Shown piece by piece: positions 27,522-35,014 of a DNA stretch of 64,000 bases; positions within the stretch are counted from its first letter, which is position 1, and each line of letters opens with the position of its first letter. The position numbers and the translations under genes are program-made. The notes beneath the pieces are model-generated. The model was not told where the DNA came from and did not search any database. It saw only the letters and a program-made list of their open reading frames with translations. Origin of the DNA: Vagococcus coleopterorum. Its GTDB lineage: Bacteria; Bacillota; Bacilli; Lactobacillales; Vagococcaceae. The stretch spans positions 186,001-250,000 of the forward strand of contig NZ_CP049886.1 in NCBI RefSeq assembly GCF_011303955.1, in the 5' to 3' direction.

Positions 27522-28229
27522 CTAATCTTGGTCAGGATTTTTCAAGTAATATCCTACTCCTCGACGGGTTACTAACCAGCCTGGATGACTTGGATTATCC
27601 TCAATTTTTTCACGTAATCGACGAACTGTTACATCTACTGTTCGAACGTCTCCAAAATAGTCATAGCCCCAAACAGTTTGCAACAAATGTTCACGTGTCA
27701 TGACTTGCCCTAGATGCTTCGCTAAGTAGTGTAATAATTCAAATTCACGATGTGTTAATTCGATTTTTTCACCACGCTTAGAAACTGAATACGCATCTGG
27801 GTGGATAGTTAACGCCCCAATTTCAAGTTCGTTGGATTGAGTGCTAGCTTCTTCTTTAGAACCTAAAGAACCTTGACGACGCAAGTTAGCTTTGACACGA
27901 GCAACTAATTCACGGTTTGAGAATGGTTTAGTCACATAATCATCGGCCCCTAATTCTAAACCTAGGACCTTGTCAATTTCCGAATCTTTAGCTGTGACCA
28001 TGATAATTGGCATGTCATAGTTTTTACGGATTTCACGACAAACTTCTAAGCCATCAATTTTTGGCAACATCAAGTCTAATAAAACCAAATCAGGTTCAAC
28101 TTCAGTCACTTGTTCTAAAGCTTCCTCACCATCATAAGCCGTAAAGACTTCGTAGCCTTCTTTCGTCAAATTAAATTTAACTATATCTGAGATTGGCTTT
28201 TCGTCATCAACCACTAGAATTTTTTTCAT
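27522..28229 (-). CDS. walR: Response regulator WalR
   Basis: OmpR-family activator/repressor of peptidoglycan hydrolase genes. The receiver phospho-Asp is D52 in [12 protein letters not shown]100 in DDYVTKPFS matches the position phosphorylated by PrkC in B. subtilis WalR (T101). The winged helix is [21 protein letters not shown]. 235 residues, first gene of the operon, ribosome site AGGGGAGG. Confidence 0.97.
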   Translation of the reverse strand: MKKILVVDDEKPISDIVKFNLTKEGYEVFTAYDGEEALEQVTEVEPDLVLLDLMLPKIDGLEVCREIRKNYDMPIIMVTAKDSEIDKVLGLELGADDYVTKPFSNRELVARVKANLRRQGSLGSKEEASTQSNELEIGALTIHPDAYSVSKRGEKIELTHREFELLHYLAKHLGQVMTREHLLQTVWGYDYFGDVRTVDVTVRRLREKIEDNPSHPGWLVTRRGVGYYLKNPDQD

Positions 28230-28283
28230 TTATTTTTCCTCCCCTTGTTCCTTCTGAAATAGAATCACAAGCTGTACTTGACT

Positions 28284-28312
28284 ATTATACCCTATTTTAT
28301 CTCAAGTGAAAA
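28284..28312 (-). promoter_or_regulatory. Promoter of the wal operon
   Basis: TTTTCA, exact 17-bp spacer, TATAAT on the minus strand, about 55 bp before walR. Confidence 0.6.
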
Positions 28313-28363
28313 CTTTTGACACATCTTTCTACTATATAATGAGTAAAATTCTGTCATTTTCTT

Positions 28364-28879
28364 TTATCTGTCGCCGATATTTTCAACAAAGTTGATCTTT
28401 TCGTGAGCTAACAATTTTCTTTTTAAGTCCAGCACAGCTGAAAAACCACCGATCTCATCAGTTTTTCTTAGAACACGGTGACAAGGAACTAATAACAACC
28501 ACGGATTTTTACCGATTGCCGTCCCAACAGCTTGAACCGCTCTTGGATTTTTAATTTTCTTAGCAATATCTTGATAAGAACAAGATGCTCCATAAGGAAT
28601 TTCTTCCATTGCACGCCAAACTTCTTTTTGAAAAATTGTAACTTCCTGCATTAGTTCTAATTTAAACAGGCGTGGCCTAGGTTCTTGTTTTTCATAAGCG
28701 TCTAACCACTCGTTTAACTCTTGGAATATTTGATTTTCTTTATTAATAATTTTATTTATTTGATGTTTTTTTACAAAAGCTTCCCCAGCGCTCCTTGTTC
28801 CAAGGAAAACTAAACCAAAATCTGATGCAATGCCTATCAGTTCTTCGTTCATAACTTGAAATGTTTCCATATAGTACAT
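28364..28879 (-). CDS. ogt: Methylated-DNA-protein-cysteine S-methyltransferase
   Basis: Suicide repair protein that takes alkyl groups from O6-methylguanine. The acceptor Cys is C133 in LLVPCHRVLR, with the recognition segment SYQDIAKKIKNPRAVQAVGTAI before it. 171 residues. ATG with GGGGTGA upstream. It stands alone between the wal operon and helD. Confidence 0.93.
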   Translation of the reverse strand: MYYMETFQVMNEELIGIASDFGLVFLGTRSAGEAFVKKHQINKIINKENQIFQELNEWLDAYEKQEPRPRLFKLELMQEVTIFQKEVWRAMEEIPYGASCSYQDIAKKIKNPRAVQAVGTAIGKNPWLLLVPCHRVLRKTDEIGGFSAVLDLKRKLLAHEKINFVENIGDR

Positions 28880-28908
28880 TTTATCACCCCATTATATTCA
28901 TTATAACA

Positions 28909-28936
28909 AAAACAAGACACCTAAGTGTCTTGTTTT
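28909..28936 (-). terminator. Terminator of helD
   Basis: Stem AAAACAAGACAC / GTGTCTTGTTTT with loop CTAA, T-run on the minus strand. Confidence 0.88.
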
Positions 28937-31088
28937 ATTTTTCGATAAATTCGGAAACATTTTCAATATAAGGTAAGTATAGTTCATGCATTGCGCGTGA
29001 ACTTGCAGTATATAACAAGTTTAAATCGTGTTGTGTTTTAAAACGTTTTTGAGAGACGTTATGAACAATTACGCTATCAAACTCTAGGCCTTTTGCCAAA
29101 TGAACAGGCATCACAAATTGTTGATGGCTTAAATCCAACTTACTTGAATCAGCAATCAAGCTGACTTGCTGCGGTTCCCCTAGCACTTTGTAAAGTTCAC
29201 GAGCTTCCTGACTATCTTTTGTTAAAATAACTTGGCGATAGCCTTCTTGTAATTGGGTTAACCGCTCTTGTAAATAAGATACATACTCCTCTTGTGTTGC
29301 TAAAGCTGTCAATTCAGGATCTTTACCTGGTCGATCAATCACTTCCACACCACTTTGATCCCCACCTAATAAATGTTTCATAAAGTGGCTGATTGGACCG
29401 CTCGAACGATAAGATTTCAGCAATTTCACTGAGGTTACTTGACGGTTCGGCCCTTGAAATAACTCTTCAACACGAGTAAAGGTTGTTCCTTGTGCAAAGA
29501 TAGCTTGATAACCATCACCAACTAAGGTGAAGTTAGCATCCCCATAGACTTTTGCTAAGAAATAAAGCTGCGCTTCCGTGTAATCTTGAACTTCATCCAA
29601 AATAACAAATTTTGTTTTTTGCTGGGCATGATTACGGATAACTAAGTGATTTAAATAAGCAAATTCTGTCGCTTGATCTAACGTCATTGGTGTTTGTAGT
29701 GGCAAGCCTGTCGCTAATAAGTAATGGCTTTCCATATCTAACCAACTATAGTTAGCAATGTATTGACGAACCGGATTGTAGTGATGTTGCACGACTTTTA
29801 AGACAACTTTTTCAATCTGCTCATCTTCCGTCCCTTTTTTAATTTTAGCAAATAAATGATTGTATTCCTCATTGCTCAAGTTTTCTAATTCATTACGCCA
29901 TTTTGGTTTCTTAGCCTCTGTTTTAATAAACTTAGCTAAGGCTTCTTGCATCTTTTCTTGTAAGAAAGCTAGTTTACGGTAAAGCTCGATGTCTTGCGGT
30001 AATGACTCTACCGTTTGGCGCATCCATTTTGCTGAAATAATCATTTCAGCTTCTAGCTTGATATCCTTAAAATCAATCAGATGAACATCTAATTCTGATA
30101 CATACTCTTCAATCGCAAACATATTATCTAGTGAATTTAAAACAGATACATTCTCTAATTGTGCATCTAATTCTTCAATTTTTGTATCACGACCACGAGT
30201 CCGCATTAAATCACGATAAGTCATTTGACGCGGATTTTTCTCCCCTAAGCTTGGTAAAACTTCTTCAATATAACGACTGAACATCGGATTTGGAGAAAGT
30301 AATAACACTTGTTCAGGTTGTAAATCATCCTTATAACGGTATAACAAGAACGCAATTCGTTGTAAAACAGTGGACGTTTTACCACTACCAGCAATTCCTT
30401 CTACGATTAGAACATCGCTTTTTGTGTCACGAATAATCGCATTTTGTTCTTTTTGAATCGTACTCGTAATATCTTGTAACTTCACTGACGATTCTTCGTT
30501 CAAAACTTCCAACAGCATCGGATCTTCAATCGCTGTACTTGTATCAAAGAAATCCAATAATTTATTTTTAGTTAATTTTAACTGGCGACGCTTTTGTAAA
30601 TCAACCGCAACTTTTCCCATAGGAGCATCATAACTTGTTTCACCTAAGCTATTTTCATAATATAAATTAGCAATCGGTGAACGCCAATCATAGACATATT
30701 GTTCATGATTTTCATCACTAAACCCGGCTACCCCAATATAAAATTGATCCGCTTCTGTTTCTTCTGGATATTTAACATCCAACTTAGCGAAGTACGGGCC
30801 ATCTAATAACTGTTTAATAACATTTTTTTGTTTTTCTAGCCACTCACGCTTGTAGTTTAATTGTGCCAATTCTTGGTTTTTTTGCTCCACCTGAATTAAG
30901 GATTCAAAACTATCTGCTGCAGAAGCACCGTTCATCCGGACATCTTCTGACAAATTACGTAAGAATAAACGAGAGTCTTCATCGGCTTCTTCGGAATCAT
31001 TGTAAACACGGCGTTCCATTTCCAGCAACTTATCATAAACCATTGATAGATGGTCTTGTTCCATCTGCCATTCTTGTTTTTCTGACAT
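28935..31088 (-). CDS. helD: HelD-like UvrD-superfamily RNA polymerase recycling motor
   Basis: SF1-type ATPase that in Firmicutes releases stalled RNA polymerase. The Walker A motif is EGIAGSGKTST and later helicase motifs include VILDEVQDYTEAQ, LVGDGYQAIF and KGLEFDSVIV. A coiled N-terminal arm (about 1-100) precedes the motor, as in HelD. The ATG at 31088 has AGTAGGAGG before it; the longer frame starts at TTG without a site. About 717 residues. Confidence 0.88.
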   Translation of the reverse strand: MSEKQEWQMEQDHLSMVYDKLLEMERRVYNDSEEADEDSRLFLRNLSEDVRMNGASAADSFESLIQVEQKNQELAQLNYKREWLEKQKNVIKQLLDGPYFAKLDVKYPEETEADQFYIGVAGFSDENHEQYVYDWRSPIANLYYENSLGETSYDAPMGKVAVDLQKRRQLKLTKNKLLDFFDTSTAIEDPMLLEVLNEESSVKLQDITSTIQKEQNAIIRDTKSDVLIVEGIAGSGKTSTVLQRIAFLLYRYKDDLQPEQVLLLSPNPMFSRYIEEVLPSLGEKNPRQMTYRDLMRTRGRDTKIEELDAQLENVSVLNSLDNMFAIEEYVSELDVHLIDFKDIKLEAEMIISAKWMRQTVESLPQDIELYRKLAFLQEKMQEALAKFIKTEAKKPKWRNELENLSNEEYNHLFAKIKKGTEDEQIEKVVLKVVQHHYNPVRQYIANYSWLDMESHYLLATGLPLQTPMTLDQATEFAYLNHLVIRNHAQQKTKFVILDEVQDYTEAQLYFLAKVYGDANFTLVGDGYQAIFAQGTTFTRVEELFQGPNRQVTSVKLLKSYRSSGPISHFMKHLLGGDQSGVEVIDRPGKDPELTALATQEEYVSYLQERLTQLQEGYRQVILTKDSQEARELYKVLGEPQQVSLIADSSKLDLSHQQFVMPVHLAKGLEFDSVIVHNVSQKRFKTQHDLNLLYTASSRAMHELYLPYIENVSEFIEK

Positions 31089-31258
31089 TTTATAGCCTCC
31101 TACTTTTATCTCGTTGAACAAATAATTCTACGCCCAAAACCGTGATAAGTCAATCATTCTTCTTTATTTCAAGCCTCTTGTCATCGTGTGCTACTTAATA
31201 AACAACTAGCATTTCACAAATTTTTAGCATTTTTTATCAGCTTGCATCAGAAAACCAC

Positions 31259-31287
31259 TTTACTTTTTGTGATTTTTATCACATAAT
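31259..31287 (+). promoter_or_regulatory. Candidate promoter of the NhaC-family gene
   Basis: TTTACT, exact 17-bp spacer, CATAAT. The CRP-type palindrome sits between the two hexamers. Confidence 0.45.
31268..31283 (+). promoter_or_regulatory. CRP/FNR-family box, TGTGA-N6-TCACA
   Basis: TGTGATTTTTATCACA is an exact match to the CRP-type consensus, used in Firmicutes by ArcR/Flp-like regulators. Its place between -35 and -10 suggests repression. Confidence 0.6.
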
Positions 31288-31311
31288 TATCATTTGAAAG
31301 GTGGAGGATTT

Positions 31312-32616
31312 ATGAAAAAAGATTTAGAAAAAGGTAGTATCGTTGGATTGTTACCCATGGCAACATTTTTAATTTTATTTGTAGCGGTAGGCATTGGCAC
31401 AGGAAGTGTGATGAACTTACCGTTTAACTTAGCGTTCTTCGTTAGTGTGCTATTATCTATTATTTTATTTCCAAAAATGAAGTTCGATGATAAGTTAACA
31501 ACTTTTTGTAAAAGTGCTGGTAACCACACCGTGATTCAAATGGTTTTAATTTTCTTATTAGCTGGAATCTTTACTGGATTAGCAAAAGAAATGGGATCAA
31601 TTGAAGCAACTGTCAACGCTGGTCTGCATTATTTACCTGCTAGTTTACTAGCGCCAGGTTTATTTATCATTACAAGTTTCGTCTCATTATCAATTGGTAG
31701 TTGTATGGCGACAATTGCTGCACTAACTCCTATTGGTATGATGTTAAGTGAACAAGCTGGTTTACCACTAGGACTTTGCATTGCAACTGTTTTAGGGGGA
31801 GCAATGTTTGGGGATAACTTATCAAATATCTCAGACAGTACTATTGCAGCTGTCCAAACTCAAAAAGCAAATACTAAAGAAAAATTTATGATGAACATCA
31901 AATTAGTCGTACCTGGATTTATCATCACATTAGTAGCATTATTCCTATTAACAATGAATACGACTGATTACACAGGAACCACTGATGCTATTGAATGGTT
32001 GAAAATTTTACCTTATGTTTTAATTATTGTTTTATCATTAACTCGTCTAAATATTATTGCTTCATTAATTATTGGTATTATCTCAGCTTGGTGTATCGGG
32101 TTCTTCCAAGGTGACTTTAACTTTATCGATTCTTTAGGTGTTATGAGTCAAGGTATGATTTCGATGGAAGATATTGCTATCATTGCTATTTTAATGAGTG
32201 GCTTAAGTGGCTTGATGGAAGCTTTCGGTGGCGTTGATTACTTAGTAGCTAAGTTTGATAAAAACTTCAAATCAACTAAGAGCACTGAGTTCGGCATTTT
32301 ACTATTGAGCACCATCGTTATGGCATGTATCACAATCAATACTGTTACTGTTTTAGTTGCTGGACCAATCGCTAACAAAATCAGTGAACGTAACAACCTT
32401 GACCGTAACTGGGTTGCTTCAATTCTAGATATGAGTTCTGCTGCTTTACAAGCATTTTTACCGAACAGTGCTGCTTTACTTGTGATTGCCAGTGCTGCTA
32501 ATATCTCTGTTTTCAAAGTTATTCCATACAGTATCTACGGCATTGTCACATTTATCACTTTGATTATTGTAGTCTTATGGAAACCTAAATTTTTAAAAAT
32601 AAAAACAGCTAACTAA
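31312..32616 (+). CDS. NhaC-family Na+/H+ antiporter-like transporter
   Basis: Polytopic membrane protein of about 434 residues with the ion-transporter pattern of NhaC-type antiporters, including GGAMFGDNLSNISDSTIAAVQT and ITINTVTVLVAGPIANKI. The substrate may be Na+/H+ or an amino acid pair; the family is broad. The ATG at 31312 follows AAAGGTGGAGG; the upstream TTG at 31294 lies before that site and is rejected. The CRP-type box suggests control by anaerobiosis, arginine or carbon state. Confidence 0.8.
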   Translation: MKKDLEKGSIVGLLPMATFLILFVAVGIGTGSVMNLPFNLAFFVSVLLSIILFPKMKFDDKLTTFCKSAGNHTVIQMVLIFLLAGIFTGLAKEMGSIEATVNAGLHYLPASLLAPGLFIITSFVSLSIGSCMATIAALTPIGMMLSEQAGLPLGLCIATVLGGAMFGDNLSNISDSTIAAVQTQKANTKEKFMMNIKLVVPGFIITLVALFLLTMNTTDYTGTTDAIEWLKILPYVLIIVLSLTRLNIIASLIIGIISAWCIGFFQGDFNFIDSLGVMSQGMISMEDIAIIAILMSGLSGLMEAFGGVDYLVAKFDKNFKSTKSTEFGILLLSTIVMACITINTVTVLVAGPIANKISERNNLDRNWVASILDMSSAALQAFLPNSAALLVIASAANISVFKVIPYSIYGIVTFITLIIVVLWKPKFLKIKTAN

Positions 32617-32629
32617 GTTAGCTGTTTTT
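32601..32629. terminator. Bidirectional terminator after the NhaC-family gene
   Basis: 13-bp stem AAAAACAGCTAAC / GTTAGCTGTTTTT with loop TAA, between convergent genes. Confidence 0.9.
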
Positions 32630-32643
32630 TTCTTTATTCTATT

Positions 32644-33492
32644 TTATCTTGCAAGGCTGAAGCCACGTCCTAAAACTTCTTGGGCTGGCATCACTGTTAA
32701 GAAACTCGTACTATCAATTTCTAAGACACATTCACTAACTGCATGGTATTTATTTTCTGGAATAACACACATCAGCATCTCTTTTTCATTTTTATCAAAG
32801 CCACCAGTAATCGGAATTCTAGTGACACCGACTTCCATTTTACTTAATAAGGCTGCTTCAACTTCTGTCATTTTATCGGAAATAATTAAAATATTTTTCG
32901 ATGGTTTACCACCTACTTGAACTAAATCAATTACTCGACTAATCACAAATAAACAAATTAAGGCGAATAAAACTTTGTCGAAATTAAATACGAATCCCGC
33001 ACTTAAAATTATAATGCCATCAATTAAAAATACTGCAATACCTAAAGGGATTTTAGCAAACTTATTAATGACTTGGGCAATTGTCGCCGTTCCCCCTGTT
33101 GAAGCATTCCCTCTAAAAACTAAACCTAATCCTAGGCCTGCCAAGACACCTCCAAAGATACTTGATAGAATTGGATCACTCGTTAATGGCGGTAAGAAAC
33201 TTGTTAGCCCTACAAAGAACGGATAAATCAAACTACCTAAAATTGTTTTCATCCCAACTTCTTTACCAAGTGCCACAAAACTCAAAATTAATAAAGGAAT
33301 ATTAATCGCATATAAAGTCAGCGCTAAGCTCGAATGAAATTTCTTTTCTAAAATAATAGCTAAACCGTTCGCGCCACCAGCTACTAATTGATTCGGACTT
33401 AATACTAAATTAATCGCTAACGCTAAAAATAGTGATCCTACCATTAAATAGCCTAAATCCATCCAGCGATCTTTTGTCATCATTTGTTTCAA
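32644..33492 (-). CDS. YitT-family membrane protein
   Basis: 282 residues: five or so N-terminal helices (LVLSPNQLVAGGANGLAII is typical of the family) and a C-terminal soluble DUF2179 domain (from about 200: ISDKMTEVEAALL ... PITGGFDK). Function unknown in general. TTG start with AGGAG seven bases upstream; the first ATG would be nine bases farther and too distant. Confidence 0.85.
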   Translation of the reverse strand: MKQMMTKDRWMDLGYLMVGSLFLALAINLVLSPNQLVAGGANGLAIILEKKFHSSLALTLYAINIPLLILSFVALGKEVGMKTILGSLIYPFFVGLTSFLPPLTSDPILSSIFGGVLAGLGLGLVFRGNASTGGTATIAQVINKFAKIPLGIAVFLIDGIIILSAGFVFNFDKVLFALICLFVISRVIDLVQVGGKPSKNILIISDKMTEVEAALLSKMEVGVTRIPITGGFDKNEKEMLMCVIPENKYHAVSECVLEIDSTSFLTVMPAQEVLGRGFSLAR

Positions 33493-33564
33493 ACCTAATC
33501 TCCTACTTTCTAAATCATAAAATCAACATAAAAAACAGTTTAACTTATTTTTAACAATAAAACA

Positions 33565-33597
33565 AAAAGAACATTGGATAAACACCAATGTTCTTTT
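33565..33597 (-). terminator. Terminator of dps
   Basis: 13-bp stem AAAAGAACATTGG / CCAATGTTCTTTT downstream of the dps stop on the minus strand. Confidence 0.85.
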
Positions 33598-33617
33598 CTG
33601 TTCACTTAATTATTATT

Positions 33618-34079
33618 CTAGATATTAGGCGCTTGACCTAACTTCGCTGTTAACATCCAGATTTGTTTTTCCACCGTTCCTTTAAAGTCGATAAACATAT
33701 CTTCTGTTACGTTATCGCCTTCTTCACCTGCGATTTCAATACCTTGGGCATATAACCCTTGTAAGTAACGGTATCCTGCAACTAACTCTTCCATGCGAGT
33801 TGTCATGTCTGTTTTATATGTCCCTGGTTTTTCGACCAGTTTAGTTTCTTCAGCAAATTCTTTTAATGTTGAGAATGGCGCTCCCCCAATAGTGATTAAG
33901 CGTTCGGCCACCTCATCTAATTGATCGTTAATGCCATCCATGAATTCATCCATTTTTGGATGTAGGGTTAAGAACTCTTCCCCTCTCATGTACCAGTGTG
34001 TTTGATGAATCATTACTGAAAATTGACTTAAATCCGCCACCGCTTGATTTAAAACGACTTGTGTTTTTTCATATGCCAT
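33618..34079 (-). CDS. dps: Dps-like ferritin, DNA protection in starvation
   Basis: Forms a 12-mer that oxidises and stores iron and protects DNA from peroxide. 153 residues. Ferroxidase ligands lie in VMIHQTHWYMRG and DEVAERLITIGG. The ATG at 34079 follows GGAGGAAATTATT; the longer frame has no better site. A near-perfect PerR box covers the promoter, which fits peroxide induction. Confidence 0.94.
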   Translation of the reverse strand: MAYEKTQVVLNQAVADLSQFSVMIHQTHWYMRGEEFLTLHPKMDEFMDGINDQLDEVAERLITIGGAPFSTLKEFAEETKLVEKPGTYKTDMTTRMEELVAGYRYLQGLYAQGIEIAGEEGDNVTEDMFIDFKGTVEKQIWMLTAKLGQAPNI

Positions 34080-34110
34080 AATAATTTCCTCCTTCTTCAT
34101 CTATAACCCT

Positions 34111-34139
34111 ATTATACCCCTTAATTATAATTATTACAA
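34111..34139 (-). promoter_or_regulatory. Promoter of dps
   Basis: TTGTAA, exact 17-bp spacer, TATAAT on the minus strand. Confidence 0.7.
34125..34139 (-). promoter_or_regulatory. PerR box at the dps promoter
   Basis: TTGTAATAATTATAA matches the Per box TTATAATNATTATAA at 13 of 14 defined positions and covers the -35 and part of the spacer. Confidence 0.75.
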
Positions 34140-34229
34140 TCTAGATGCTCGTACAAAAAGAGACAGCGCCAATCGTTTTCTAAATGCTTGCGCACCAACA
34201 TTTGACCTGCCTCGTGGGTTTGGCACCCA

Positions 34230-34302
34230 TGGGTTGTGGGGGGTTCGAACCCTCGACCCACGGATTAAGAGTCCGTTGCTCTACCAACTGAGCTAACAAC
34301 CC
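34230..34302 (-). tRNA. tRNA-Lys (CTT)
   Basis: 73-nt cloverleaf: acceptor GGGTTGT/ACAACCC, D arm GCTC/GAGC, anticodon arm ACGGA-CTCTTAA-TCCGT with anticodon CTT, T loop TTCGAAC, discriminator A. CCA is not encoded. The T stem (GAGGG/CCCCC) has one A-C mismatch at its second pair, which is unusual. Confidence 0.93.
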
Positions 34303-34314
34303 GACTACGCCTTT

Positions 34315-34343
34315 ATTTTAGCACTTTCCAGACTGTTTCGCAA
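34315..34343 (-). promoter_or_regulatory. Promoter of tRNA-Lys
   Basis: TTGCGA, exact 17-bp spacer, TAAAAT with TG one base before it (extended -10), about 12 bp before the tRNA. Confidence 0.7.
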
Positions 34344-34362
34344 TGATTTTTCAAATCACTTC

Positions 34363-34378
34363 CTACTATATATAGTGT
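34363..34378. promoter_or_regulatory. NrdR-like box upstream of the tRNA and nrd operon
   Basis: CTACTATATATAGTGT matches the NrdR box ACACWATATATWGTGT at most positions. It lies 20 bp upstream of the tRNA -35 and 195 bp from the next box. Confidence 0.5.
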
Positions 34379-34573
34379 TTGATTGGCAGTAAATAAATTT
34401 AACAACAAGTTAGTTCGGCCATTTTCTAACCGAGTTATTTCATTCACATTATTTTTTAATTTTATAAAAAAAAAATTCAAAAAATATCGATTATGAAAAC
34501 ACCTATGAAACCTTGAAATATCAATCTTGTGAAAATCATACAAATACAATTTGTAGTATTACATAAAAAAAAC
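34379..34573. other. Noncoding AT-rich stretch upstream of nrdH
   Basis: No gene is supported; the minus-strand frame through it has no ribosome site. One short inverted repeat TACAAAT / ATTTGTA occurs at 34539-34555. Confidence 0.5.
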
Positions 34574-34589
34574 ACACAATATGTTGTGT
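34574..34589 (+). promoter_or_regulatory. NrdR box at the nrdHEF promoter
   Basis: ACACAATATGTTGTGT fits the NrdR consensus with one deviation, inside a longer palindrome CACACAA-TATG-TTGTGTG. It ends seven bases before the -35. Confidence 0.7.
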
Positions 34590-34596
34590 GTTCGTG

Positions 34597-34624
34597 TTGA
34601 CTTTTTTGTGTGAGCTAGTATACT
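34597..34624 (+). promoter_or_regulatory. Promoter of nrdHEF
   Basis: TTGACT, 16-bp spacer, TATACT, about 33 bp before nrdH. Confidence 0.7.
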
Positions 34625-34657
34625 AAATATAGAAATCAAGACGGAGGTAAAGACACA

Positions 34658-34882
34658 ATGAACATCACATTATACACTAAAGATAACTGCCCTCAATGTA
34701 AGATGACTAAGCGTTTTTTAACAGATAAAAACGTTTCTTATAACGAAGTCAACATAGACAACGAACCACAATATGTAGATTGGCTAAAAGACAACGGTTA
34801 CCGTAGCGTACCAGTTGTAACAGCTAATGAAAATGTTTCAATTGTTGGTTTTAGACCAGATCAATTACGTGGACTAGCTTAA
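34658..34882 (+). CDS. nrdH: NrdH glutaredoxin-like protein
   Basis: 74-residue thioredoxin-fold electron donor for the class Ib ribonucleotide reductase. The redox pair is C11 and C14 in DNCPQCKMTK. The C-terminal GFRPDQLRGLA is typical of NrdH. Ribosome site CGGAGGT. Unlike many class Ib operons, no nrdI follows; nrdE is next after a 132-bp gap with regulatory structure. Confidence 0.95.
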   Translation: MNITLYTKDNCPQCKMTKRFLTDKNVSYNEVNIDNEPQYVDWLKDNGYRSVPVVTANENVSIVGFRPDQLRGLA

Positions 34883-34883
34883 A

Positions 34884-34899
34884 CTACTATATATAGTAG
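34884..34899 (+). promoter_or_regulatory. NrdR-like palindrome between nrdH and nrdE
   Basis: CTACTATATATAGTAG is a perfect 16-bp palindrome that shares its left 13 bases with the NrdR-like box at 34363. Confidence 0.5.
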
Positions 34900-34917
34900 C
34901 ACTAAATATAAACATCT

Positions 34918-34970
34918 AAATCGTTCCTACTTCGGACCCGTACATCACTCCTAGGTAGTGAACGATTTTT
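34918..34970 (+). terminator. Attenuator-like hairpin between nrdH and nrdE
   Basis: Outer stem AAATCGTTC / GAACGATTT, inner stem CTAC / GTAG and GGA / TCC, then TTTTT. This looks like an intrinsic terminator inside the operon that would lower nrdEF transcript relative to nrdH. Confidence 0.55.
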
Positions 34971-35014
34971 CTTAGCTCTTAGAGCATATTAACAATAGAA
35001 AGTAGGGACTAGAC

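Noticed and set aside
34313-34549. 78-codon minus-strand frame upstream of tRNA-Lys
   Set aside because: AT-rich, no ribosome site, and it contains the tRNA promoter and an NrdR-like box.
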